Assembly: GCA_002049825.1 (NCBI GenBank)
Contig: MVCZ01000070.1
Span: forward strand, 1-5,453
Direction: 5' to 3'
Source: Candidatus Zhuqueibacterota bacterium 4484_188
GTDB taxonomy: Bacteria > Calditrichota > Calditrichia > RBG-13-44-9
DNA: 5,453 bases
The notes under the pieces are model-generated. The model was not told the DNA's origin. It ran no database searches and saw only the letters and a program-made list of their open reading frames with translations. The translations under genes were made by a program, and so were the position numbers. Below are positions 1-5,453 of this stretch, piece by piece (position 1 is the stretch's first letter; each line of letters starts with the position of its first letter).

Positions 1-709
1 ACTGGCATACTGCGCGTCATCAACAATATCGGGTGTGGGTTGCCAGAACGTACTCAGATCCTGCATACGGGTGCTGTAAAATACATGATGATCGCTGGTG
101 TAGGTAAGATGCCAGCTTGTTCCTCCTTCATTGGCATTCAATTCCGGTGCGAATTCATCCAGGGTGGTGTAACCGTCCAATGAATACAGATAGCTCCAGG
201 TCTGCCCGCCATCCTGGGAATAAGTCTGTCCGATATTATCGTTGCCGGAAAACGATTTGGTACAGCACAACATAATATTATCAGTATTCGTAGAAGCTTC
301 AATATCGGGATCAACGGCATGATTCGGAATATCCGGCATTTTATAGATAGCAATCGTGTCGGACCAACTTGAACCAAATGAAGTGCTGATCAGCGTATAA
401 AGCGTGCTGTCGGACTGGTTAAAACAGGCGAGAAATACATCGTTGCCGGTACCACCGTAACTGCCGTCAGGATCGCGCCAGGCATCGGGATCGTTATTTC
501 CCAAGGGTACCTGAGCCGGATCGTCATAAGTTGAGCCGAAGTCGGTGCTGCGCCAGAAAACAATATTGTAATTACCCGTAGCAGAACTGTAGGCAGCCTC
601 TGCTGTCAGGTAAATATACCAACCGCTGAAGTCGTAGGAATCGGTCCAGACATTGGGTTTGGCGTAGCCTTCCCAAAAAGAATAGTAGGCCGGAACGGTG
701 TAGGTCGGG
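1..709 (-). CDS. Second part of a secreted sialidase-like (Asp-box) propeller protein, frameshifted from the first part and cut by the window edge
   Basis: This minus-strand frame has no stop from about 838 down to base 1 and continues the protein that starts at 1421, in the -1 frame. From about 700 it reads like a secreted beta-propeller protein: YYSFWEGYAKPNVW, then strands rich in Tyr, Trp, Ser and Asp. A good Asp box, SQDGGQTW, lies at 196-219. Degenerate ones, STDFGSTY and STSFGSSW, lie at 526-549 and 364-387. Asp boxes cap blades of sialidase/BNR-type propellers. It has no plausible start of its own: the first in-frame ATG, near 337, falls inside the fold. It is therefore best read as the body of the upstream gene. 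The C-terminus is beyond the window, where a T9SS sorting domain would be expected by analogy with the other secreted genes here. No catalytic residues of true sialidases can be assigned, so substrate and enzymatic activity are unknown. Confidence 0.8.
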
Positions 710-1421
710 GTACAGCGTCCTGAACCACGTACGCGATGATTAACAAATCCTGGGTCCCTTCGCCAATTGCCAAAGAAGGCTGCGCCAAATCGAAACTGGG
801 GTTGGAAAACCAGCCATAAGCAGTCCAGTTGTCACCGCCGTCTGTTGAATAATAAACCTGCAGGTAATTGTGCGGCTGAGTGCTGCCCACATTTTCCCAA
901 ACGATATAAATGGTACCGTCAGATGCAGTCGCCATTGCCGGGTAGGATTCCCGGAAATCGGTATTGGATCCGCGAACATGGATGTCCGTTCCCCAATCCA
1001 GCGAGCCGCCCCAGATGCCAGGTGGAACCGACTGACTGCTGCTCGGTTCTCCGGGGTACCCAACGGTCGTGCTCACCCGGTGAATTGCTTCCCCCTGGCT
1101 TTCGCCATTCACAGAACGCCGGGTTTTTAAGCGGGCTTCAATCTCGCGGACTTTCTGCTCGTCACCCGCACGACGTGCCTCGCGCAGTGCCTGCTCTAAA
1201 GGACTTAGCGGTTTCCGCACCGTCGGTAATTGTGCCGGTGGTGCAGAACCGGTTTCCGCATCGACAGTTTGTACCTGGTAATTCACCTGAACCGCTTTAC
1301 TGCCGCGATGCTGGTCCTGAGCTTGATTCATCCCACTCCAACCAATAAAAACAATTGTCAATACGGCGAGTATGGACAGTTGCACGATTGATTGAAAATG
1401 ATGAGACAATTTACCTTTCAT
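606..1421 (-). CDS. N-terminal part of a secreted sialidase-like propeller protein, ended early by a frameshift
   Basis: Two adjacent ATGs lie at 1424 and 1421. I chose 1421 because AAGGAGGT at 1426-1433 leaves about 5 bases from GGAGG to it but only 2 to the first. The protein opens with a signal peptide: Lys and His residues, then the hydrophobic SILAVLTIVFIGWSG. A low-complexity linker follows, then a charged probable helix, LEQALREARRAGDEQKVREI (about residues 76-95), and the start of a beta-propeller with WGTDIHV and YPAMATASDGTIYIVW. A clear Asp box, STDGGDNW, is at 825-848. The last 30 or so residues before the TGA at 606 are out-of-frame translation; the real continuation is the frame covering 1-709. 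Read together they give at least 470 residues. It is probably exported by Sec and perhaps T9SS. As sequenced, the product would be a truncated, non-folding propeller. Confidence 0.85.
   Translation of the reverse strand: MKGKLSHHFQSIVQLSILAVLTIVFIGWSGMNQAQDQHRGSKAVQVNYQVQTVDAETGSAPPAQLPTVRKPLSPLEQALREARRAGDEQKVREIEARLKTRRSVNGESQGEAIHRVSTTVGYPGEPSSSQSVPPGIWGGSLDWGTDIHVRGSNTDFRESYPAMATASDGTIYIVWENVGSTQPHNYLQVYYSTDGGDNWTAYGWFSNPSFDLAQPSLAIGEGTQDLLIIAYVVQDAVPRPTPFRPTILFGKATPNPMSGPIPTTSAVGIFT
707..710 (-). other. Probable -1 frameshift site inside the propeller gene
   Basis: The frame read from the start codon is convincing up to about IIAYVVQDAV. It then degenerates (RPTPFRPTILFGKATPN) and stops at TGA, 606-608. 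The -1 frame becomes convincing from about YTVPAYYSFWEG. The best junction is the run of four C on the coding strand (GGGG at 707-710). One extra C would give DAVPPTYTVPAYYSF with no disruption. The exact base is uncertain within about 690-735. No canonical slippery heptamer is visible, so a lost base (real mutation or assembly error) is more likely than programmed frameshifting. Confidence 0.75.
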
Positions 1422-1425
1422 CATT

Positions 1426-1433
1426 ACCTCCTT
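1426..1433 (-). promoter_or_regulatory. Ribosome binding site of the sialidase-like gene
   Basis: The minus strand reads AAGGAGGT, followed by A and then ATGATG. The spacing favours the second ATG (1421) as start. Confidence 0.8.
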
Positions 1434-1550
1434 AAATTTGTTTGATTTTTAAAATTCCTTCCATGGAAAAACAGATGCTTTTTCAGGATATCGAACATTC
1501 AATCCGGCGCATCTCTCAACCCATTTTCTGAAATCGGTCAGAATAAACGC

Positions 1551-1643
1551 TCACAAGAAAGCAGATATACTCCGGGTGGCTTGCTGAAAGCCTGACCAAA
1601 CTCCCTTCAGCAAACGAAAATAAATCATATTTCTTTCTGCCAT
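1551..1643 (-). CDS. Small ORF (30 codons) upstream of the sialidase-like gene; leader peptide, small protein or broken gene
   Basis: The ORF starts at ATG 1641-1643 directly after an unusually perfect Shine-Dalgarno sequence. It begins MAERNMIYFRLLKGVW and ends ATRSISAFL at a TGA (1551-1553). The peptide is basic and mildly amphipathic, with no signal peptide or motif I recognise. It lies about 125 bases upstream of the large gene on the same strand, so the two could be co-transcribed. The same frame stays open for 33 more codons beyond the TGA (including TDFRKWVERCAGLNV) and ends at TAA 1449-1451, only 15 bases before the next ribosome binding site. That pattern would fit a 64-codon gene carrying a nonsense mutation, or TGA read-through, as well as a true 30-residue peptide. 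Evidence for translation is the ribosome binding site alone; function is unknown. Confidence 0.5.
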   Translation of the reverse strand: MAERNMIYFRLLKGVWSGFQQATRSISAFL

Positions 1644-1656
1644 ATCACCTCCTTTC
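1644..1656 (-). promoter_or_regulatory. Near-complete Shine-Dalgarno sequence of the small ORF
   Basis: The minus strand reads GAAAGGAGGTGAT immediately before ATG. These 13 bases are complementary to the common bacterial 16S rRNA 3' end (GAUCACCUCCUUUCU). This is far longer than the usual 4-7 base match and is the main reason to take the small ORF seriously. Confidence 0.7.
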
Positions 1657-1992
1657 AATATACCTCATACCTCCCCAAAGTACCGTTTTTATTCACTCAA
1701 TTTGTCATTGTAAAATTTCTATGTTACAACCTGTAAACCCGCTGAATCATTTTGAGTACAAATCACAATCCGGTCGGGAAAAACCTATAAGTCACCTTTC
1801 AGCAAAAAATCAATTGAAAAATTTTTGAAGGACATTTCATTTATATCAATATAAGCAACCACAATTTACTCCCGAACTTAAATTTGGCTTCACACTCTCA
1901 TCGGTGCGAATATGAGGCTGGAAAATTCCGCACTGCTTTTTATGCTCTGAATAGAAAACACTTTTCAATATTTTTCTGAACACAATTCAGTT

Positions 1993-2005
1993 TGCGAATT
2001 CCGGC
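1993..2005 (+). repeat. Left arm of a 13-bp inverted repeat (TGCGAATTCCGGC)
   Basis: This sequence is the exact reverse complement of 2223-2235, with 217 bases between the arms. The core GAATTC is itself palindromic. The flanks do not extend the match, and no transposase lies between the arms. Confidence 0.45.
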
Positions 2006-2120
2006 TGAGAACGGGGAAAATCTATGAAGTAATTAACCGTACGGGAAAAACAATGCTATTCGAAAATCCTCCATCGTCAACTCCTTTAAAGAATATTATC
2101 ATTTCATCAGAAAAATAATA

Positions 2121-2132
2121 TGACATTTGTCA
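2121..2132. promoter_or_regulatory. Palindrome TGACA-TT-TGTCA, possible operator
   Basis: A perfect 5+5 dyad with a 2-base centre in AT-rich intergenic DNA. The form suits a dimeric regulator, but no specific regulator can be assigned and neither neighbouring gene start is close. Confidence 0.25.
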
Positions 2133-2222
2133 CATTCTGCTATTTTTTCCATGCAACAAATATTCCTTGTGCTTGAATATCGATTCAATGATACCTTAAT
2201 GAATTGTCGCAAGAATTATTCT

Positions 2223-2235
2223 GCCGGAATTCGCA
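2223..2235 (-). repeat. Right arm of the 13-bp inverted repeat (GCCGGAATTCGCA)
   Basis: Exact reverse complement of 1993-2005. The pair could mark a small mobile element relic or a paired protein-binding site, or be chance. Confidence 0.45.
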
Positions 2236-2534
2236 TGACTCCAGGAGCAGTTTGAGGACAGGATTCGGCACATCCGCTCAGTCGTTATCGATCAAAAATC
2301 AAATCGACAGAAGCCGTTGAGCTTCAGCTTTTACCTTATTCAAATTAGTATTATATTTTAAATATTGCAATAATAAAATGCTGCTTCGGTAAAAAAAATC
2401 ACAAATTCCCTCGTTTTAGTTCATACTGAATACCGGGATGCAACCTTTCCGGATATCATATCAAAACGAATGACTTCTTTTTTCATTCCGGCAAACCACC
2501 ACTAAAATTATCTGAAAATCATTTACATTATTAC

Positions 2535-2558
2535 CCGAAAAAAACACTGTGTTTTCGG
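2535..2558 (+). repeat. Strong dyad/hairpin upstream of the Ycf48-like gene
   Basis: The core AAAACAC-T-GTGTTTT (2541-2555) is a perfect 7+7 palindrome around one base. Outside it, CCG (2535-2537) and CGG (2556-2558) also pair, leaving AAA (2538-2540) as a bulge. It lies about 185 bases upstream of the ATG at 2742. It could be an operator or an RNA hairpin. It lacks an immediate T-run, so it is a poor terminator candidate. Confidence 0.4.
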
Positions 2559-2741
2559 TTGGCTAAAATTGTTCACTGCTTGCACTTTTGTGGTGATTTA
2601 AAATATGAACGGATATTCACCGCACTTGCTTTAAAATTTTAACTGAAGTCAGGGAATTCATGTGAAATGATTTTATACTTTCCAATTACCACGAATGAAA
2701 CTACATTTGTACGGGTCAGAGGTAAGGAATACCAAAACAAA

Positions 2742-4046
2742 ATGGGAAAGCGCAATTTTATATCATTCATCGTTTTTGTACTGATTACGGGTGTTTTGGG
2801 AAATGTTTCCGGGACCTGGACAAAAATAAACAGCCCGACCCGCCAGACTTTGAAAACAGTTTGTTTTGTGGATAGTCTCCATGGTTGGGCAGCCGGCGAT
2901 TCGGGCACGGTTATTCACACGATTGATGGCGGACAAAACTGGGCTTTACAAAACAGCGGCACCGAAAACGAAATCGTAGACATATTTTTTCTAAACCGGC
3001 AAACCGGCTGGGCTGTTTCGTGGAATATTTCATCAATCTTTGGTACAATTCTGCTTCGTACTCAGGACGGTGGCGATCATTGGTCGAATGCCGGGGATCC
3101 CCTGGTAAATAAATTTATCAAAAGCATTTCCTTTTCTGATTCGGTAAACGGATACCTCGGTGGTTTACCGGACGTTTTTCTGCAAACCCGCAACGGTGGT
3201 CTGGACTGGACACCGGTTCGGATCGATACCGCCACATTTTCTCATTTTCCGGTTTTTAATTTTGCGCTCTACAACGTGAACTACGGTTTTGCCTGTGGGG
3301 GACACTATGACCTTGCCGGAGTTATCTGGCGAACGGTAAACGGCGGGCAGAATTGGTCGGCACAGGGTGTTGGGCCGGAGCCGGTTCATCAGCTTCAAAT
3401 TATTGATTCATTACACATTGTTGGTGTGGGCGGAGATCCGGAATTCGGCAGCAGTTTTGTGTGCAGCACTGACGGGGGAGACAGCTGGCAGTATCAGACT
3501 TTGGGAATTTTTGGCATTGCCTCGGCGCTGGCGTTCCGAACCGCTGCCGAAGGGTGGGCGACGCTGGGAACCGTGAGAAAGTTTATTTTCACTTCCGATA
3601 CCGGTTCCACATGGGGCGAAATTTCCACACCGGAAAATAGCGCGATTTTCGATCTTACCTTTTGCGATCCGCAAAACGGGTATGCCGTTGGCGATAGCGG
3701 CGCAATTCTGAAATACGATTTCCTCTCCAATGCAAACACGCAGAACAAACCGGCTGCTCAGCTCAGCCGATTTCAACTGGAGCAAAACTACCCCAACCCT
3801 TTTAATTCAAGAACCACCATTCGCTTTCAAATACCAGCGGAAGGATTTGTTCAGTTAAAAATTTTGGATATGTTTGGTCGGCAAATTGCGCTGCTAATCA
3901 ACGAGAAAAGAACCGCCGGAAGCCATCGGGTAGATTTTGTTGCGAAAAGTTTACCCTCGGGATATTATTTCTATTCACTTACATTTAGCCCGGAGAAAAA
4001 CACCGGCAGTTTTACCCGAATCAGGAAGATGTTACTGGTAAAATAG
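2742..4046 (+). CDS. Secreted Ycf48/HCF136-like seven-bladed beta-propeller with C-terminal T9SS sorting domain
   Basis: The 434-residue protein starts MGKRNFISFIVFVLITGVLG, a typical signal peptide, which is why I prefer this ATG to the in-frame ATG at 2667. AAGGA lies 13 bases upstream, a weak site. Seven blade repeats follow, most with Gly-aromatic then Asp-box-like motifs: GWAAGDSG...IDGGQNW (48-67), GW...QDGGDHW (89-114), GY...RNGGLDW (137-156), GF...VNGGQNW (182-205), TDGGDSW (243-249), GW...SDTGSTW (271-291), GYAVGDSG (313-320). The last blade lacks its Asp box. The fold resembles the Ycf48/HCF136 photosystem II assembly factors, but outside phototrophs this family is common in secreted proteins of unknown role, so a photosynthetic function should not be inferred. 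Residues 344-434 form a T9SS type A sorting domain: FQLEQNYPNPFN, then LKILDMFGRQI, LPSGYYFYSL and a basic C-terminus. The domain directs export across the outer membrane and is normally cleaved. Ligand unknown. Confidence 0.92.
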   Translation: MGKRNFISFIVFVLITGVLGNVSGTWTKINSPTRQTLKTVCFVDSLHGWAAGDSGTVIHTIDGGQNWALQNSGTENEIVDIFFLNRQTGWAVSWNISSIFGTILLRTQDGGDHWSNAGDPLVNKFIKSISFSDSVNGYLGGLPDVFLQTRNGGLDWTPVRIDTATFSHFPVFNFALYNVNYGFACGGHYDLAGVIWRTVNGGQNWSAQGVGPEPVHQLQIIDSLHIVGVGGDPEFGSSFVCSTDGGDSWQYQTLGIFGIASALAFRTAAEGWATLGTVRKFIFTSDTGSTWGEISTPENSAIFDLTFCDPQNGYAVGDSGAILKYDFLSNANTQNKPAAQLSRFQLEQNYPNPFNSRTTIRFQIPAEGFVQLKILDMFGRQIALLINEKRTAGSHRVDFVAKSLPSGYYFYSLTFSPEKNTGSFTRIRKMLLVK

Positions 4047-4173
4047 AACGGGTCGAACTCAATCACCTCTATACCTATTTCGGATGTTCCCTACACCCAC
4101 CATTCCACAATTCATTCATTTTCTTAAATCTACGTCAAGTTTTTCATAATAGTGACGAATAATTAAACTGAAT

Positions 4174-4202
4174 TTTACCGTATAGCGGATTGTTATTATA
4201 AT
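4174..4202 (+). promoter_or_regulatory. Sigma70-like promoter of the receiver gene
   Basis: TTTACC (4174-4179), a 17-base spacer and a consensus TATAAT (4197-4202) stand 27 bases before the ATG at 4230. This predicts a short 5' leader of about 20 bases. No Shine-Dalgarno sequence is present in it; the leader is A-rich. Confidence 0.5.
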
Positions 4203-4205
4203 CCG
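4186..4205 (+). repeat. Inverted repeat overlapping the -10 box of the receiver promoter
   Basis: CGGATT (4186-4191) pairs with AATCCG (4200-4205). A GT wobble and one TA pair extend it to 8 bp with a 4-base loop, and TTTT follows at once. It could be an operator for the receiver promoter, or a weak terminator for the propeller transcript ending 140 bases upstream. Confidence 0.4.
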
Positions 4206-4229
4206 TTTTAACAAAAAAATTTCAAAGTC

Positions 4230-4652
4230 ATGCGAATTCTGATTACCGAAGATGAATTTATTACCCGACGGTTATTATTCAAACTGTTAATTCCCCTTGG
4301 AAGATGCGATTTAGCTGTGGATGGGTTAAAAGCATTGGAAGCATTTAAGGAAGCTCTAAAATCGGAGGAAAAATACGACCTGGTTTTCCTTGATATAATT
4401 ATGCCCCGGATAGACGGTATTGATGTGCTGAAAAATATTCGTGAGATGGAAGAACAGGAAAACATTCCCGCGGAAAAACGCTGCAAAATTATTATGACCA
4501 CCGGGCTGGCTGACCGGCAGAATGTACTCCGTGCTGCGAACGAAGGTTGCAATGCCTATTTAATCAAACCGATTGTTAAAAAAGAACTCTACAAAAAGCT
4601 CCAAATTCTTGGTATCCTGGAGTCTTCAAAGGATCAAGTAAAGAGATTATAA
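4230..4652 (+). CDS. Single-domain response regulator (CheY-like receiver)
   Basis: The 140-residue protein is a complete receiver domain with no output domain. Acidic residues E7 and D8 (ITEDE) form the metal site. D55 in YDLVFLDIIMPRIDG is the phosphoacceptor. T91 in IIMTTG is the switch Thr, and Y110 and K113 in AYLIKP match the conserved aromatic switch and Lys. All residues needed for phosphorylation are therefore present. A family member of this kind takes phosphate from a histidine kinase and acts through protein-protein contact, for example on motility, a phosphorelay or an enzyme. No kinase or partner is in the window. The ATG at 4230 gives the expected receiver N-terminus, MRILITEDE. 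No Shine-Dalgarno sequence precedes it, which contrasts with the minus-strand genes at the left. A hairpin follows about 70 bases after the stop. Confidence 0.93.
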   Translation: MRILITEDEFITRRLLFKLLIPLGRCDLAVDGLKALEAFKEALKSEEKYDLVFLDIIMPRIDGIDVLKNIREMEEQENIPAEKRCKIIMTTGLADRQNVLRAANEGCNAYLIKPIVKKELYKKLQILGILESSKDQVKRL

Positions 4653-4722
4653 CTTTAGCCGCCAAAGATAATACTTCCTGTGATGGAATAGGTACTCGTC
4701 TAATTAAATACTCAACATTGTT

Positions 4723-4751
4723 ATTTCCGGTTCACTGCCTCCACCGGAAAT
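4723..4751. terminator. Hairpin between converging genes, possible terminator
   Basis: ATTTCCGGT and ACCGGAAAT form a perfect 9-bp stem around an 11-base loop. The loop contains the stop codon of the minus-strand remnant. On the plus strand a run of eight T (4763-4770) follows only after a 12-base gap, so it is not a classic intrinsic terminator. Its place, 70 bases after the receiver stop, still fits a role in ending that transcript. Confidence 0.4.
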
Positions 4752-5262
4752 TGCACATTTCATTTTTTTTCACCGTAGCTCCCGCAAAATTTAAACTCGA
4801 GATTATTTCAAATGAGTGTCGAACCACTTCTTCGAATTTTAATTTTGTACGCTGGCTTTCCCTAACGAATACTGCGGGAGGTTTTTCCGCTTTGGTCAGA
4901 ACATAAAGTGCTTTACCGTTCCGATTCCAGCAATATTCTTCGACATCTCGGCTAAGGAAGGTCCAGGGTCGTGCTTCCCCGCCATCCGCCGGAATTGCCC
5001 ATATTTGCTTTTCCCCGATGACCTTCGAATTTACCTGATCAGAAATTTTGCGATCGGAAACGAAAGTCAGCCAGGATCCATCCGGCGACCATTCCGGTTG
5101 TGTGTCGTTTCCTTCCGAAATAGTAAACCGGCGCGGTTCTTTTTCTTTCAGGCTAAAATACCACACCTGTTCCTGCCAGACACTTTTTTGCAAATCCGCC
5201 ACACGCACGCTAAACGCGAAGCGGTCTCCCGCAGGGTGAACAGTCAGATTGCGTGGATAATT
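4732..5262 (-). pseudogene. Remnant of an S9-family peptidase or TolB-like protein (propeller part only)
   Basis: The frame is open from upstream of 5262 to a TGA at 4732-4734. Homology-like sequence starts near 5250 with NLTVHPAGDRFAFSVRVADL, which fits the first PD40-type strand (cf. VSPDGKRIAF). It continues with PEWSPDGSWLTFVSDRK, KQIWAIPADGGEARPW and CWNRNGKALYVLTK. These match the N-terminal propeller of S9 (prolyl oligopeptidase/acylaminoacyl) peptidases or TolB-like proteins. No in-frame ATG exists; the only usable start, GTG at 5208, lies inside the conserved region. After about 170 residues it ends without the alpha/beta-hydrolase catalytic domain and its Ser-Asp-His triad. S9 peptidases usually exceed 600 residues. 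I read it as truncated at both ends. It begins about 20-30 bases after the stop of the upstream T9SS cargo gene, so a deletion junction may lie there. A functional short propeller translated from GTG is the alternative. Confidence 0.6.
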
Positions 5263-5282
5263 AAAACTTAAAAAATGGTTCT

Positions 5283-5453
5283 TTATTCCATGAAAATCAT
5301 TTTGCCCACTAAACTTACTTCCTGAATGCGAAGCTGGTAGAAATAAATACCGGTAGGAACTGTTTGGTAAATATTATTTTTCCCATCCCATGTTACCTGG
5401 TAGCTACCAGGGTGCATTTCACGGTCTACCAATGTCCGGATTGCCTGACCCAG
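5283..5453 (-). CDS. C-terminal end of a T9SS cargo protein (type A sorting domain), 5' part outside the window
   Basis: The last 56 codons of a minus-strand gene, ending at TAA 5283-5285. The sequence LGQAIRTLVDREMHPGSYQV, then WDGKNN, VPTGIYFYQLRIQ and the end GKMIFME fits the T9SS type A sorting domain: the GQ...LV strand, the G-Y-V-WDG turn, and the PTGIYFY strand followed by a final K-M strand. This domain targets the protein through the type IX secretion system. The identity of the cargo domain cannot be judged because it lies to the right of the window. The peptidase-like remnant follows directly downstream on the same strand. Confidence 0.9.
   Translation of the reverse strand: MGQAIRTLVDREMHPGSYQVTWDGKNNIYQTVPTGIYFYQLRIQEVSLVGKMIFME

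Larger units (their letters stand above)
1657..2741. other. AT-rich intergenic region of about 1.1 kb between divergent genes, no recognisable gene
   Basis: I read all frames for both intact and decayed coding sequence and saw nothing longer than short chance ORFs. No rRNA, tRNA, CRISPR or transposase signal is visible. The segment 2200-2330 is less AT-rich than its surroundings but has no convincing reading frame. The region should carry the control sequences of both diverging transcripts, and it holds the dyads listed separately. It could also hide a non-coding RNA that cannot be recognised by eye. Confidence 0.6.

Noticed and set aside
138..377. Minus-strand open frame of 79 codons
   Set aside because: It overlaps the convincing propeller frame in another phase and shows no protein-like pattern.
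767..1348. Plus-strand open frame of 193 codons opposite the sialidase-like gene
   Set aside because: It is antisense to a clear signal-peptide and Asp-box protein, has Cys/Arg/Pro-rich shadow composition and lies in no sensible gene context.
1645..1668. Seven-codon ORF (MRYIERR) with GGGGAGGT before it, its stop overlapping the next ribosome binding site
   Set aside because: The ribosome binding site is almost touching the ATG and the ORF is too short to judge. It may be only a by-product of two purine-rich stretches.
1707..1737. Possible minus-strand promoter TTTACA...TACAAT before the small ORF
   Set aside because: The spacer is 19 bases and the region is AT-rich enough to give such matches by chance.
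2310..2325. Short hairpin GAAGC/GCTTC followed by a T-rich stretch
   Set aside because: The stem is only 5 bp, and no gene ends nearby for it to terminate.
2667..2741. Upstream in-frame ATG adding 25 residues to the Ycf48-like protein
   Set aside because: It would put a charged extension before a normal signal peptide, so the internal ATG at 2742 fits export better.
3165..3785. Minus-strand open frames opposite the Ycf48-like gene
   Set aside because: They are antisense shadows of a gene whose repeats and sorting domain are unambiguous.
4208..4552. Minus-strand open frame of 114 codons opposite the receiver gene
   Set aside because: Ser/Arg-rich shadow of a receiver domain that carries every conserved residue.
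1..5453. CRISPR array, tRNA/rRNA, transposase, toxin-antitoxin or phage defence genes
   Set aside because: I looked for regular repeats, cloverleaf or rRNA signatures and the usual protein motifs on both strands and saw none.

Overview
The window looks like chromosomal DNA of a free-living Gram-negative bacterium from the FCB superphylum (Bacteroidota, Ignavibacteriota, Calditrichota, KSB1 and relatives). Two genes end in type A sorting domains of the type IX secretion system (T9SS), one with the 'NYPNPFN' signature common in the non-Bacteroidota members. Several genes encode secreted beta-propeller proteins. Base composition is moderate, intergenic DNA is AT-rich, and one start site is a near-full match to the anti-Shine-Dalgarno, unlike the weak sites usual in Bacteroidota proper. 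The exact phylum is an inference.

Layout. Positions 1-1421 (minus strand) hold a large secreted sialidase-like (Asp-box) propeller protein that runs off the left edge. It is split by a -1 frameshift near 707-710: the first 240 or so residues are in one frame, and the rest stays open in a second frame to base 1. Just upstream, at 1551-1643, is a 30-codon ORF with an exceptionally strong ribosome binding site. Its frame continues 33 codons past a TGA and stops just before the big gene's ribosome binding site. About 1.1 kb (1657-2741) of AT-rich DNA with no recognisable gene then separates the divergently transcribed halves. It contains several dyad symmetries. On the plus strand, 2742-4046 encodes a seven-bladed Ycf48/HCF136-like propeller with a signal peptide and a T9SS sorting domain. 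4230-4652 encodes a stand-alone CheY-like receiver with a good sigma70-type promoter whose -10 box lies in an inverted repeat. The right end is on the minus strand: the 3' end of another T9SS cargo gene (5283-5453), followed by a remnant resembling the N-terminal propeller of an S9-family peptidase or TolB-like protein (4732-5262), with no ATG and no catalytic domain. A hairpin at 4723-4751 lies between the converging genes.

The secreted proteins probably go through a Sec signal peptide and then T9SS to the surface or medium. The receiver would be a cytoplasmic phosphorelay element with no partner kinase in view. I found no CRISPR array, RNA gene, transposase, phage gene or defence system. 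The least expected items are the unlisted second half of the frameshifted gene, the small ORF with its 13-base ribosome binding site, and the truncated peptidase remnant.
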